Below the pieces are notes generated by a model. The model was not told where the DNA came from. It made no database searches and was given only the letters and a program-made list of their open reading frames with translations. Positions 1 to 9,666 of a DNA stretch of 64,000 nucleotides are shown here, in pieces (the stretch's first letter is position 1; each line of letters starts with the position of its first letter). The stretch comes from Saprospirales bacterium (GTDB lineage Bacteria > Bacteroidota > Bacteroidia > Chitinophagales > UBA8649). Location of the stretch: contig PAPS01000009.1 in the NCBI GenBank assembly GCA_002708985.1, positions 43,683 through 107,682 of the forward strand. Direction: 5' to 3'. The position numbers and the translations under genes are program-made.

Positions 1-1
1 T

Positions 2-535
2 GTCGCTAGCCCCGGATTTCCAATTGCACGTATTGTCAATTTTATCGAAATGGAGGTGGCTATGGACATCCCCGAGACGTATATCAGTCAGGTAAAAGAA
101 GGGGATACCATGGCTGTATATTTTCCTACAATTGATCTAGAGCGAATAGCTACAGTAGGCTATATGAGTCAGGTAATAAATCCTATCAATAGGACGGTAA
201 ATGTTTTATTGAAAGTAGATAATGAAGACAATCTTATCAAGCACAATATGCTAGCAGAGATTCACATGAATCAATATGCTAAAGGACCAAGCCTTTTCAT
301 CCCGGAACAGTTGGTCCAGCAAGATAATGATGAATATTTCATCTACCTCGCTAATCCTATGGAGGGCGACTCGTCTAGCGGGTATGAGGTCATTAAGCAA
401 GAAGTTCTACTTGGCGTCAGCTTAGGTGGACTTCGGGAAATACGCGAAGGACTTTCTATCGGTGACTTGGTGATTTCGGAAAACTACAGGGGGGTGGATG
501 AAGGAGATAAAGTCTACCTGAGTCCTCGAAACTAA
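2..535 (+). CDS. RND efflux periplasmic adaptor (HlyD/MFP family), C-terminal part; 5' end outside window
   Basis: Frame is open from base 2 (VASPGFPIARIVNFIEMEVAMDIPETYISQV...). The barrel/membrane-proximal style text is followed 28 bp later by an RND permease. Confidence 0.8.
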   Translation, partial: VASPGFPIARIVNFIEMEVAMDIPETYISQVKEGDTMAVYFPTIDLERIATVGYMSQVINPINRTVNVLLKVDNEDNLIKHNMLAEIHMNQYAKGPSLFIPEQLVQQDNDEYFIYLANPMEGDSSSGYEVIKQEVLLGVSLGGLREIREGLSIGDLVISENYRGVDEGDKVYLSPRN

Positions 536-562
536 TCGATCATCTTTCGCTAAAGTGAATTC

Positions 563-3500
563 ATGAAGGCTAATAAGCAACAAGAAAAGGGTCTTTCGTC
601 AAAGGCCTTAGCAAAAATTAAAGAGTTTAGTATAACTAGTGTTTCGGTAGATAACCGGACGAGTGTATTAATTCTAATGGGTATTATCTTTATTGCAGGC
701 CTCCTAGCTTATCGGGCAATGCCTAAGGAGCAATATCCTGAAATTAATCAACCCACTGTCTATGTAGGGATTCCCTATCCGGGTAACGCACCACTTGATA
801 TTGAAAATCAAATTACAAGAGAGGTAGAGAAGGAAATAAGTCAGATTAACGGGATTGATAATATTAAGTCATTTTGTGTTCAGGATTATACCACAACCGT
901 AGTTGAATTTAATTTTGATGTTGATGTTAATGATGCGCTTCAGGAGGTAAAGGATGCAGTTGATCGAGCAGAGGGTGATTTTCCAAGTGATTTTGACCAA
1001 CAAGCCAATATTTTCAAGCTTGATTTTTCTGAAATTCCCGTTATCACGGTCAATCTTTCTTCCAATTCGCTATCACTAGATGATTTAAAAGGGTTTGGAG
1101 AGTACTTACAAGATGAGTTTGAGGCATTGCGTGAGATTTCTGAAGTCGAGATAAATGGAGTCCAAGAACAGGAGGTCCTTATCGCGCTTGATCCTAAGCG
1201 TATGAACGTAGTGGGTCTTACCTTTTATGATGTTGAGCAAGCTATTGGGCGAGAGAATATAACCATTTCAGCAGGCGACCTTTTAACCGGTGGATTACGC
1301 AGGACGGTAAGGATCGTTGGTGAGTTTGACGAGGCAGAGGCTTTTGGCGATATTATTGTCAAATCGGAATTTCAGAAAACGGTCTACTTACGGGATATTG
1401 CTGATATCGACTTACAGTATATGGATAATACTTCCTATGCTCGCATTGATGGATCGAATGTTGTATCGCTATCTGTCAAAAAGAAAACGGGTGAAAACTT
1501 AATCTCTGCAGTTGACAAGATTAATCGGATCATAGCATCTTATAAATCAAGTGCTGACTATCCCGCATCATTGGATATTACGACAACTGCGGATACCTCT
1601 CGCGTTACAAAAACTCAAGTAGCAAACTTGGAAAATAGCATAATATCCGGGGTGATTTTAGTCGTCCTTGTGCTTTTGTTCTTTTTGGGATTACGAAATG
1701 CTTTTTTTGTTGGTATTGCCATTCCATTAAGCATGCTCATGGGATTCTTGATATTGAGTTTAATGGGAGTGACTATGAATGTAGTTGTTCTTTTCGCCTT
1801 GATTCTTGCCTTAGGAATGTTGGTTGATAACGGAATTGTTGTGGTCGAGAATATCTATCGCCTTATGGCCGATGGTAAACCTTCTATCCAAGCTGCAAAG
1901 CAGGGTGTGGGGGAAGTAGCATGGCCAATTATCACCTCGACGGCTACCACGCTTGCTGCGTTCTTTCCAATGATATTCTGGCAGGGCATGATGGGAGAAT
2001 TTATGAAATATCTTCCGATTACCTTAATTATTGTATTGACTTCTTCTTTGTTTGTCGCTTTGGTCATCAATCCTGTGTTGACTTCCTTGTTTATGAAGAT
2101 TGAACGTAGAGAGGACAGGCAAACCCTGTGGTCGAAGAAATGGACTATTATAGGCTTTGGACTCGTCGGTATTGTGGTACACCTCTATGCCGCTTACGGG
2201 ATGTCTACAGATCAGGCAGCGAATGGACGAACATTTGCTAATCTTGCTTTATTAATATCGCTATTTACCCTTCTCAATACTCTTGTTTTAAGGCCACTTT
2301 CTTTAAGCTTTCAGTATAAAGTACTGCCTTTTTTAGAGCGTAAGTATGAGGCATTGATCGCCTTTGTGCTGAAAGGATGGATGCCCTACCTCACACTTAC
2401 AGGCATGTTTTTTCTTTTTGTTGGCTCTGGCGTTCTACTTCAATTGAGGCAGCCTAATGTTATCTTTTTCCCTGAGCCAGAACCTAATATGGTCAACGTA
2501 TTTATAGAGTTTCCAACAGGAACAGATATCGATAAAACCGATAGCCTTTCTCATTTGGTCGAAGGGGAGATTATTGCTGCACTTGCGCCCCACAACAATG
2601 TCATAGAGGCTGTTTTAACCAATGTTGGAGAGGGCACTTCAGATCCGGGTGACCCTAATAGTGCAACACAGCAAAGTGCTTCGCCAAATAAGGCTAAAAT
2701 CACTATTTCATTTGTTGAATTTGCTGATCGTTATGTGCCTAAGCTCGATACTGCTGGACAAATCGTCCTCAGTCAGGGGGACACCGTCTATCATTGGACA
2801 AGCACACGAACTATTCTAGAAGAAGTAAGACGTATTGTCTATGGACATCCCGGCGTTCAAATTACGGTTGATAAAGAGGCAAGCGGTCCTCCTGCTGGCC
2901 CACCGATTAGTATATCATTTGTTGGCGAAGATTTCGATAAACTTATAGCATTACAAAAAGAGACAAAAAAGATCATTTTAAATGCTGGAATACAAGGTAT
3001 TGAAGAGTTAAAGTCCGACTTGGATATCGGAAAGCCCGAGTTGCTTATTGAAGTAGATCGTGATGCAGCCAGGCGATTTGGACTGAGCACGGCCCAAATC
3101 GGTTCTAACTTGAGGACGGCTCTTTTTGGAAAGGACGTTGGTAAGTTTAAGGATGGCGAGGATGACTATCAAGTCACGTTGCGCTTTAACGATGAATATC
3201 GCTACGATCGGGAGGCACTACTTGATCAAACCATTACTTTCCGAGATCAAAGTGATGGAAAGGTCAAGTCTATCCCTATACGATCAGTAGTTAAAGAGTT
3301 AACCTTCTCATCTACTTATGGGTCGGTTCGTCGAAAGGATCAAAAACGTCAGATCACATTGTATTCCAATGTGCTTGATGGGTATAATGCCAATAACATA
3401 ATGCAGGAAATCGAGGCAACCCTTGAAAATGAACTTGAGACACCCAATGGATATCTCGTTGATTTCACAGGAGAACAACAAGAACAACAGGAATCTATGG

Positions 3501-4111
3501 AGTTTTTATCTACAGCCCTTCTTATTGCTGTGGTCAGTATTTTCTTAATCATAGTTGCCCAGTTCAATTCCATTGCAGCACCAATCATTATTATGTTATC
3601 GGTATTGTTCAGCCTTATTGGTGTGTTTCTTGGATTGGCCATAACGGGAGAAGATTTCTCAGTGATGATGACTATGATAGGGATTATCTCGTTAGCTGGA
3701 ATTGTAGTGAACAATGCTATTGTACTGATTGATTACACCAATCTGTTGCGCAATCGAAAAAAACGTGCTTTAGCGCTAGAAAAGTCGGATCGCTTGAGCG
3801 ACCGAGATATTAAGCAAGCCATTATCGAAGCCGGAAGAACAAGACTCCGGCCCGTCCTTCTTACAGCGATAACCACCATACTTGGGCTAATTCCGCTGGC
3901 TATTGGATTTAACATCAATTTCTACACGCTATTAAGCGATGTAAACCCCCAAATTTATCTTGGAGGGGATAATGTAGACTTCTGGGGACCTATGTCAAGA
4001 GCGGTAATCTACGGATTGGTTTTTGCGACATTTCTGACGCTTGTTGTTGTCCCAACTATGGTTCTTTTGTTCGATAGACTCAGTGCTCGGTTGCAAAGTT
4101 TGACAAAGTAA
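563..4111 (+). CDS. Efflux RND transporter permease subunit (AcrB/MexB-like)
   Basis: 1182 aa; N-terminal TM then porter domain, LALGMLVDNGIVVVENIYR motif, second TM block FNSIAAPIIIMLSVLFSLIGVFLGL and GIISLAGIVVNNAIVLIDY. Confidence 0.93.
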   Translation: MKANKQQEKGLSSKALAKIKEFSITSVSVDNRTSVLILMGIIFIAGLLAYRAMPKEQYPEINQPTVYVGIPYPGNAPLDIENQITREVEKEISQINGIDNIKSFCVQDYTTTVVEFNFDVDVNDALQEVKDAVDRAEGDFPSDFDQQANIFKLDFSEIPVITVNLSSNSLSLDDLKGFGEYLQDEFEALREISEVEINGVQEQEVLIALDPKRMNVVGLTFYDVEQAIGRENITISAGDLLTGGLRRTVRIVGEFDEAEAFGDIIVKSEFQKTVYLRDIADIDLQYMDNTSYARIDGSNVVSLSVKKKTGENLISAVDKINRIIASYKSSADYPASLDITTTADTSRVTKTQVANLENSIISGVILVVLVLLFFLGLRNAFFVGIAIPLSMLMGFLILSLMGVTMNVVVLFALILALGMLVDNGIVVVENIYRLMADGKPSIQAAKQGVGEVAWPIITSTATTLAAFFPMIFWQGMMGEFMKYLPITLIIVLTSSLFVALVINPVLTSLFMKIERREDRQTLWSKKWTIIGFGLVGIVVHLYAAYGMSTDQAANGRTFANLALLISLFTLLNTLVLRPLSLSFQYKVLPFLERKYEALIAFVLKGWMPYLTLTGMFFLFVGSGVLLQLRQPNVIFFPEPEPNMVNVFIEFPTGTDIDKTDSLSHLVEGEIIAALAPHNNVIEAVLTNVGEGTSDPGDPNSATQQSASPNKAKITISFVEFADRYVPKLDTAGQIVLSQGDTVYHWTSTRTILEEVRRIVYGHPGVQITVDKEASGPPAGPPISISFVGEDFDKLIALQKETKKIILNAGIQGIEELKSDLDIGKPELLIEVDRDAARRFGLSTAQIGSNLRTALFGKDVGKFKDGEDDYQVTLRFNDEYRYDREALLDQTITFRDQSDGKVKSIPIRSVVKELTFSSTYGSVRRKDQKRQITLYSNVLDGYNANNIMQEIEATLENELETPNGYLVDFTGEQQEQQESMEFLSTALLIAVVSIFLIIVAQFNSIAAPIIIMLSVLFSLIGVFLGLAITGEDFSVMMTMIGIISLAGIVVNNAIVLIDYTNLLRNRKKRALALEKSDRLSDRDIKQAIIEAGRTRLRPVLLTAITTILGLIPLAIGFNINFYTLLSDVNPQIYLGGDNVDFWGPMSRAVIYGLVFATFLTLVVVPTMVLLFDRLSARLQSLTK

Positions 4112-4194
4112 CGTGTCATAATTACATTAAGGGTCTTCATGGCCTCAACTCTCTTTTGTATCTTACACAGACTGAAACAAAACAAAAAGTATTT

Positions 4195-5043
4195 ATGAAA
4201 GACCACATGGAATACACTGCAAATATTGCAGGTCAAACATTGTACGGACAAATATGGGAAGTAGAGCAAGCAAAAGCAGCACTTATTCTATTACATGGCT
4301 TGGGGGAACATTCCGGGCGTTATGGTGGCACTTTTGTGGAAACGATGAATAACGCTGGGTTTAATGTCTTATCTATAGATTTATTTGGCCATGGATTATC
4401 CGGAGGAAAACGAGGCGCATGTCCTAGTTATGAGTCCATTTATCAAGTAATCGATGGCTTAATCGCCCGAAAAGAAACCTGTTGGCCTGAGCTTCCATTC
4501 TTTTTGTTTGGACATAGTTATGGCGGCAATGTTCTTTTATCTTACTCCCACCACACTGATGGACCACAAAGTGCATCTTCACATCTCGGAAACATTCTCA
4601 GTTCTCCAATGATAGAACTTGGATTTAAGCCGGCTGCTTGGAAGCTATTTGTAGGCAATCTTATGCATAAGGTGTATCCTCAGTGGTCTGAAAAGTCAGG
4701 ACTCGATACTGAGGCTATATCTTCTGTGGAGGAGGCTTGCGAAGCGTACAGGCAAGATCCACTTATTCATGATGTGGTGACCGCGGGTATGATGGTTCCT
4801 GCATTAAAAGCAGGACAGGACATGCTTTCAGAGAGTTATAGTTATCAGGTGCCAACCTATATGTATCATGGTGATGCAGATCGTTTGACCTCGTATGAAG
4901 CGTCTAAAAATTTTGCTGAGACGCACTCAGATTACGTAACCTTCTTGTCTGTTGAAAACGGCTATCATGAAATCCATCAAGATGTTATGGCTCAAGATGT
5001 TTTGGCATCAGTTATTGATTGGATGAAGAGCAAACTCAATTAA
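4195..5043 (+). CDS. Alpha/beta hydrolase, monoacylglycerol lipase-like
   Basis: LILLHGLGEHSGRYGG oxyanion region, GHSYGG nucleophile elbow, YHGDADRLT and GYHEIHQD acid/His motifs. Start chosen at the internal ATG (MKDHMEYT); the ORF track begins at 4156. Confidence 0.85.
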   Translation: MKDHMEYTANIAGQTLYGQIWEVEQAKAALILLHGLGEHSGRYGGTFVETMNNAGFNVLSIDLFGHGLSGGKRGACPSYESIYQVIDGLIARKETCWPELPFFLFGHSYGGNVLLSYSHHTDGPQSASSHLGNILSSPMIELGFKPAAWKLFVGNLMHKVYPQWSEKSGLDTEAISSVEEACEAYRQDPLIHDVVTAGMMVPALKAGQDMLSESYSYQVPTYMYHGDADRLTSYEASKNFAETHSDYVTFLSVENGYHEIHQDVMAQDVLASVIDWMKSKLN

Positions 5044-5429
5044 TCGTTTATCAATTCTAAGGACTTCGAAACATAAGTTAGATAGGGCCGGTTTGCTTTA
5101 AGAAGGTCTGTAAAAGACCGCCATGGGAAACGCTAGATTTAATAGCCCTTTTTTCTGCTTATTGGATTTAATGAAGTATTTAATGGCTCTGAAGGTCCCT
5201 CTAAAGAGGAAAAAGTTCATCTAAATTATTTTGGAACCTTTACTTCCTTAAATATGGAAGCACATTGTGTGTTAATGCAAATGGATAGCCAAGTTTGATC
5301 CCATTTGGAATTGAATAAGCCCCTTCCTTCTTTTGAATCTGGGCGCTCGCGGGAGACTTATCTGAAATACTATGTTATTCAGTATTTAAATCAAAGTATT
5401 ATATACCAAATAATGGTTGGGATTTGCCT

Positions 5430-8423
5430 TTAGTGAAATAGAGTTTCATAAATCTCCGTTTGTAAGTCGGTCCGGATACCTTGCCGAACAAGGTTTGGAT
5501 TATAGGCATCTGGGTAGCATCGATTGGACAGGAATATATAAATTAAATTGGCCACTGGGTCAGCCCAAACTGAGGTTCCAGTAAATCCTGTGTGGCCGAA
5601 TGTTTCAAGGCTTACATTATTTGAGGTGGGTCCTCCGTCAAAGTCGCGATCAGGTTTATGAAAACCTAGTCCTCGGTTATTTCCAGGATATCGCTGCCAT
5701 CTGGTAAAATCCTTAATAGTAGATTCATCTAAGTACCTTCTTCCCTGCCAAGTGCCTCCATTTAGTAGCATTTGAAACAAACTTGCTAAATCATCTGCAT
5801 TGGAGAAGAGTCCGGCATGACCTGCGACACCGCCTAGCATAGCCGCTGCCATATCATGTACATAACCATCAAGGAGCTGTTTTCGAAACAAGGTATCATC
5901 CTCAGTGGGTAATATATGATCACGATCTATCCACTGCCATGGATTAAACATTACGCTCTCTAGTCCCATTGGAAAGTAAAATTCGTTGTAGACATAAGCG
6001 TCCAATGGTTCGCCCGTCACTCGCTCAATAAGCCGACCAAGCAAAAGAAAGCCTAGGTCGCTGTATTTATAGGTAGGGTCCGGCGTTAACCCCTGTATGG
6101 CAATGGTATCCCATATGGCCTCTCTAACATCATCTCGAATAAACATGGTATCGGCAACCTTTTGGCTGTACCCTGCTTGCCAATGACTCGAATAAGCTGT
6201 CTCACGCTGGTCGAGGCTACTTAGATAAAATGGAATCCAGGCTGGAAGACCTGATTGATGCATTAAGGCATCTCTCAGACGAATTCCGCCACAAGGCGAT
6301 TCTTCGAATTCAGGCATATAGTGTGCAAAGGTTTTGTCGAGATCAATCCTTCTATCCTCAACTAACTTCATAACACACAGCGTTGTCGAAGCTACTTTTG
6401 TTATGGAGGCTAGATCAAATAGATCTCCTAACAGAACCGCTCTCTTTTCATCATAGGTATGGCTTCCAAAGGCACTAGAATATATATTTCTTCCATAGTG
6501 ATTAACCATTACTACTCCGCCAGGTGCGCTTCTTGTGTTGATGGTTTTGTTTTCATATGCCTTTAAAAGATCAAGTGAAATAGGGTCAGGCCCCACTTTA
6601 AATGGAATGCCTAGTGGAATTCCCAAACCCATCAAATCCTCTCCCTGGCCTTCTTGCCATTTCCCAGTGGAGATGGCTAGTCGTCCATTGACATCTTGTT
6701 TACCAAGTATTGCGTTAACCGCTGCAATTTGGGCTTCTGGTCGATCAGCACCGACCATTAAAACATTAAGGTCGTTTGGGATATTTTCTAGCGCATAGGG
6801 AAGACCAAACAATAGAATAGTAACCTTACAGCGATTACTCGCCTTGCTTATCAATGCTTTATCGGAATCTCGCATGCCAAACTTAGGAGGTGTTTTCCCA
6901 AGATTGTGAATACCAATAACAAGGTGGTCATTGCTTCTAAGCGAGGGTAAAATATTTTCGAATGTTCGCGTGGTTAGGTGTTCACTTGGGATGTAATCAC
7001 TCACTCGATCTTGCCAGATTTGCTTTGAGCTACTTCCTAACGCTAAAGTGTATATTGATTGATTATCTCTCAGTGGCAGGCTCGAACTTTGTTCATCCGC
7101 GTTTGGCACCCACGTTATGTTGGCTTGATACAAATCAATTACTGTATTCTTACTTTCGATGGGATTGAGATCATCGATTAGGTTCCTCTTATTGGTGGGC
7201 TGATACTGATGCAGTTGAGCATCGTATTTTTTTTGTAAGATTAATCGTAACCGTTCATGGATTTCATCCATCGTTATCTCACCTTGGGTAATACCTTCTT
7301 CAAGACGAGTAACAGTTCCTTCAATGTCCTGTGCCATAACAAGAATATCATTCCCCGCAATAAAGGCTTGATAAGCTACCTCAGCAGCTCCACCATATCC
7401 ACTAGCTCCTTGCATGTTTAAGGCATCACTGAATACCAAGCCATCGAAACCTAACGAATCGCGAAGTAAATCTTTTAAAACATAAGATGAAAGGCTTGTA
7501 GGACGATTGTTACGATTGTCAAGATTAGGAACAAATAGGTGGGCCGCCATTATTCCGGCTACGCCGTCCTGAATCAATTGTTGAAAGGGTGGCAATTCCA
7601 TCTGATTCAAACGGTTTCGATCATGTAAAACAGAAGGAAGGGTTTTATGAGAATCCGAATCTGTATCCCCATGTCCTGGAAAATGTTTCGCAACAGCCAT
7701 AATTCCATGTTCTTGCATACCTCTCATATATGCAGATCCTGCTCGTCCAACGCGATGGGGGTTTTCACCAAAAGAGCGATATCCAATTACCGGATTATTC
7801 GGATTGCTGTTCACATCAACAACTGGCGCAAAATTTATGTGGATACCAAGTCGTGTGCATTCTTTCGCGACGGCCTTTCCCATTTGATAAAGCGGGTCAA
7901 AATCTGTAGCACTTCCTAAAGCAAGCTGATAGGGCCATTCAATGACGCTATCAAGCCGCATATCGACACCCCATTCCCCATCGATAGCTACCAATAAAGG
8001 AATTGTCGAAGCCTCTTGACTTCGATTAATAACATCAAGCATGTGGTGCGGGTGGCTTTTAAAAACAATAATACTTCCAACGTGATGTCTTTTAATGGAT
8101 TCAATAGCATTGGTTATGGAAGCATCGCCTTGCATAGGCCATAGGTCCACCATAAAAAATTGCCCAAGTTTTTGTTTAAGATTCATTGATGAAATCATTG
8201 ATTCGACCCATGCATCACGTTCAAGTTCTTTTTGACTGATGGTCAAGATATCATCGTTTTCCGCCATGCCTGACGAGTCAGGTATTTCGGCAGTTTCAAT
8301 AGCCTGTGATTCTTCTGTACGGATGTCAGAACTTTCGTACTCAGATGTGGATGTAGCATTACACGCTGAAAACAAAAAAAACAATACGCCCATTAAAGGC
8401 ATTCTAGGTCTGCAAAAAATCAT
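5430..8423 (-). CDS. Lipoprotein: glycoside hydrolase family 3 N-terminal domain (NagZ-like) fused to C-terminal serine hydrolase (class C beta-lactamase-like)
   Basis: Lipobox-like FFLFSAC; GH3 KHFPGHGDTDSDSH motif; C-terminal SITK (SxxK), YSD and HTG motifs. Confidence 0.9.
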   Translation of the reverse strand: MIFCRPRMPLMGVLFFLFSACNATSTSEYESSDIRTEESQAIETAEIPDSSGMAENDDILTISQKELERDAWVESMISSMNLKQKLGQFFMVDLWPMQGDASITNAIESIKRHHVGSIIVFKSHPHHMLDVINRSQEASTIPLLVAIDGEWGVDMRLDSVIEWPYQLALGSATDFDPLYQMGKAVAKECTRLGIHINFAPVVDVNSNPNNPVIGYRSFGENPHRVGRAGSAYMRGMQEHGIMAVAKHFPGHGDTDSDSHKTLPSVLHDRNRLNQMELPPFQQLIQDGVAGIMAAHLFVPNLDNRNNRPTSLSSYVLKDLLRDSLGFDGLVFSDALNMQGASGYGGAAEVAYQAFIAGNDILVMAQDIEGTVTRLEEGITQGEITMDEIHERLRLILQKKYDAQLHQYQPTNKRNLIDDLNPIESKNTVIDLYQANITWVPNADEQSSSLPLRDNQSIYTLALGSSSKQIWQDRVSDYIPSEHLTTRTFENILPSLRSNDHLVIGIHNLGKTPPKFGMRDSDKALISKASNRCKVTILLFGLPYALENIPNDLNVLMVGADRPEAQIAAVNAILGKQDVNGRLAISTGKWQEGQGEDLMGLGIPLGIPFKVGPDPISLDLLKAYENKTINTRSAPGGVVMVNHYGRNIYSSAFGSHTYDEKRAVLLGDLFDLASITKVASTTLCVMKLVEDRRIDLDKTFAHYMPEFEESPCGGIRLRDALMHQSGLPAWIPFYLSSLDQRETAYSSHWQAGYSQKVADTMFIRDDVREAIWDTIAIQGLTPDPTYKYSDLGFLLLGRLIERVTGEPLDAYVYNEFYFPMGLESVMFNPWQWIDRDHILPTEDDTLFRKQLLDGYVHDMAAAMLGGVAGHAGLFSNADDLASLFQMLLNGGTWQGRRYLDESTIKDFTRWQRYPGNNRGLGFHKPDRDFDGGPTSNNVSLETFGHTGFTGTSVWADPVANLIYIFLSNRCYPDAYNPNLVRQGIRTDLQTEIYETLFH

Positions 8424-8500
8424 AGTAGAAAAGTAACTATATCGTCGTATAGATTATTGCTTAATTGTACACGCTAAATTGTTATTAGCAAAACAAAGCT

Positions 8501-9646
8501 CTATTTTTTACTGCCTTCATACAGAGGGAAGTGCATAAGCCTTGATTCAATTGACCCGTTGAATAATTTCAGGCGTTTGGTTGATCGCAAGCCGATACTT
8601 TTAGCCGCAACTGGATTTCCTACAAGAATCCACGCATCCCACCCTGTAAAGTGCTGTTTAAGATGATCTCCAATATTCCCATAAAATTCTTGAACATCTT
8701 CAAGGGATAATCGCTTATCATAGGGAGGGTTGAGAAAAACTACACCGGCTTTTTGTTTTGGCTTATAAGAGAAAAAGTCGTGTTGTTTAAGATAGTGGAA
8801 TGGGCTAAGACCTGCTCGAACTAAGTTGTCATAGGCGGATCGGTACGTTTCACGATCGATCTCAATACCTAGGATTTCGGGATAGTGATTATGAACTTGC
8901 TCTTTATAATAGTCTCTTTGTGATTCCCAGAGTCCCTTGGGATAGTCTGGCCATTGCATAAAAGGAAAGCGCTTGCGGCTCCAACTTGCATGTTGTTTTG
9001 TTGCTCGGTATAGCGCCTCAATTAGCATAGTACCTGATCCTGTCATCCCATCAATAAAAGGTAAATCGGGTTTCCATTCGGTTTTAGCAAGAATACCAGC
9101 GGCTAGAATTTCATTCATCGGTGCCACATGACTGTCGTCTCGAAACCCTCTTCTGTGAAGCGATTCTCCTGTGGCATCAAGTGCAAGCTGTACTTGTTGA
9201 TCTCTAATATCTAAGGAAAACACAATATCTGGATCTTGCACATTAATATTGGGGCGATCTCCTGTTAAGTCTCGAAATCGATCACAAATGGCGTCTTTCA
9301 ACTTGAGGGAGATGTATTTGGAATGGGTAAAAGTGTCTGAAAAGACTCTCGCATCAATCTTAAAGGTTTGGTGCACAGAAAAGTGATTTTCCCAGGGATA
9401 GACACGGGCTTGATTATAAAAATCACGTTCATGCCTTGCTTGAAATTTATGGAAGGGTTGAATTACTCGAATTGCTAATCGACTAGTGGCATGTATATCG
9501 ACTAATGTTTTCCAATCAGCTTTAAAGTTTACCGCTCGATTACGTTCCTCGATTTGCTTTGCACCCATTTGAGCAATCTCTTTTCCAAGAAGGTGTTCAA
9601 AACCATAAAGTGTTTTTGCGACATATTGCCTTACATTGTCTTCCAT
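8501..9646 (-). CDS. THUMP-domain class I SAM-dependent RNA methyltransferase (RlmL N-terminal-like, 23S rRNA guanine-N2 methyltransferase family)
   Basis: DGMTGSGTMLIEAL SAM motif and VVFLNPPYDKRL catalytic NPPY motif with N-terminal THUMP-like region. Confidence 0.87.
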   Translation of the reverse strand: MEDNVRQYVAKTLYGFEHLLGKEIAQMGAKQIEERNRAVNFKADWKTLVDIHATSRLAIRVIQPFHKFQARHERDFYNQARVYPWENHFSVHQTFKIDARVFSDTFTHSKYISLKLKDAICDRFRDLTGDRPNINVQDPDIVFSLDIRDQQVQLALDATGESLHRRGFRDDSHVAPMNEILAAGILAKTEWKPDLPFIDGMTGSGTMLIEALYRATKQHASWSRKRFPFMQWPDYPKGLWESQRDYYKEQVHNHYPEILGIEIDRETYRSAYDNLVRAGLSPFHYLKQHDFFSYKPKQKAGVVFLNPPYDKRLSLEDVQEFYGNIGDHLKQHFTGWDAWILVGNPVAAKSIGLRSTKRLKLFNGSIESRLMHFPLYEGSKK

Positions 9647-9666
9647 AAGAACCTAAAAGTACTCTA

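Noticed and set aside
3349-3714. 121-aa antisense ORF inside the RND permease gene
   Set aside because: Fully overlaps a strong conserved CDS on the other strand and has no recognisable features.
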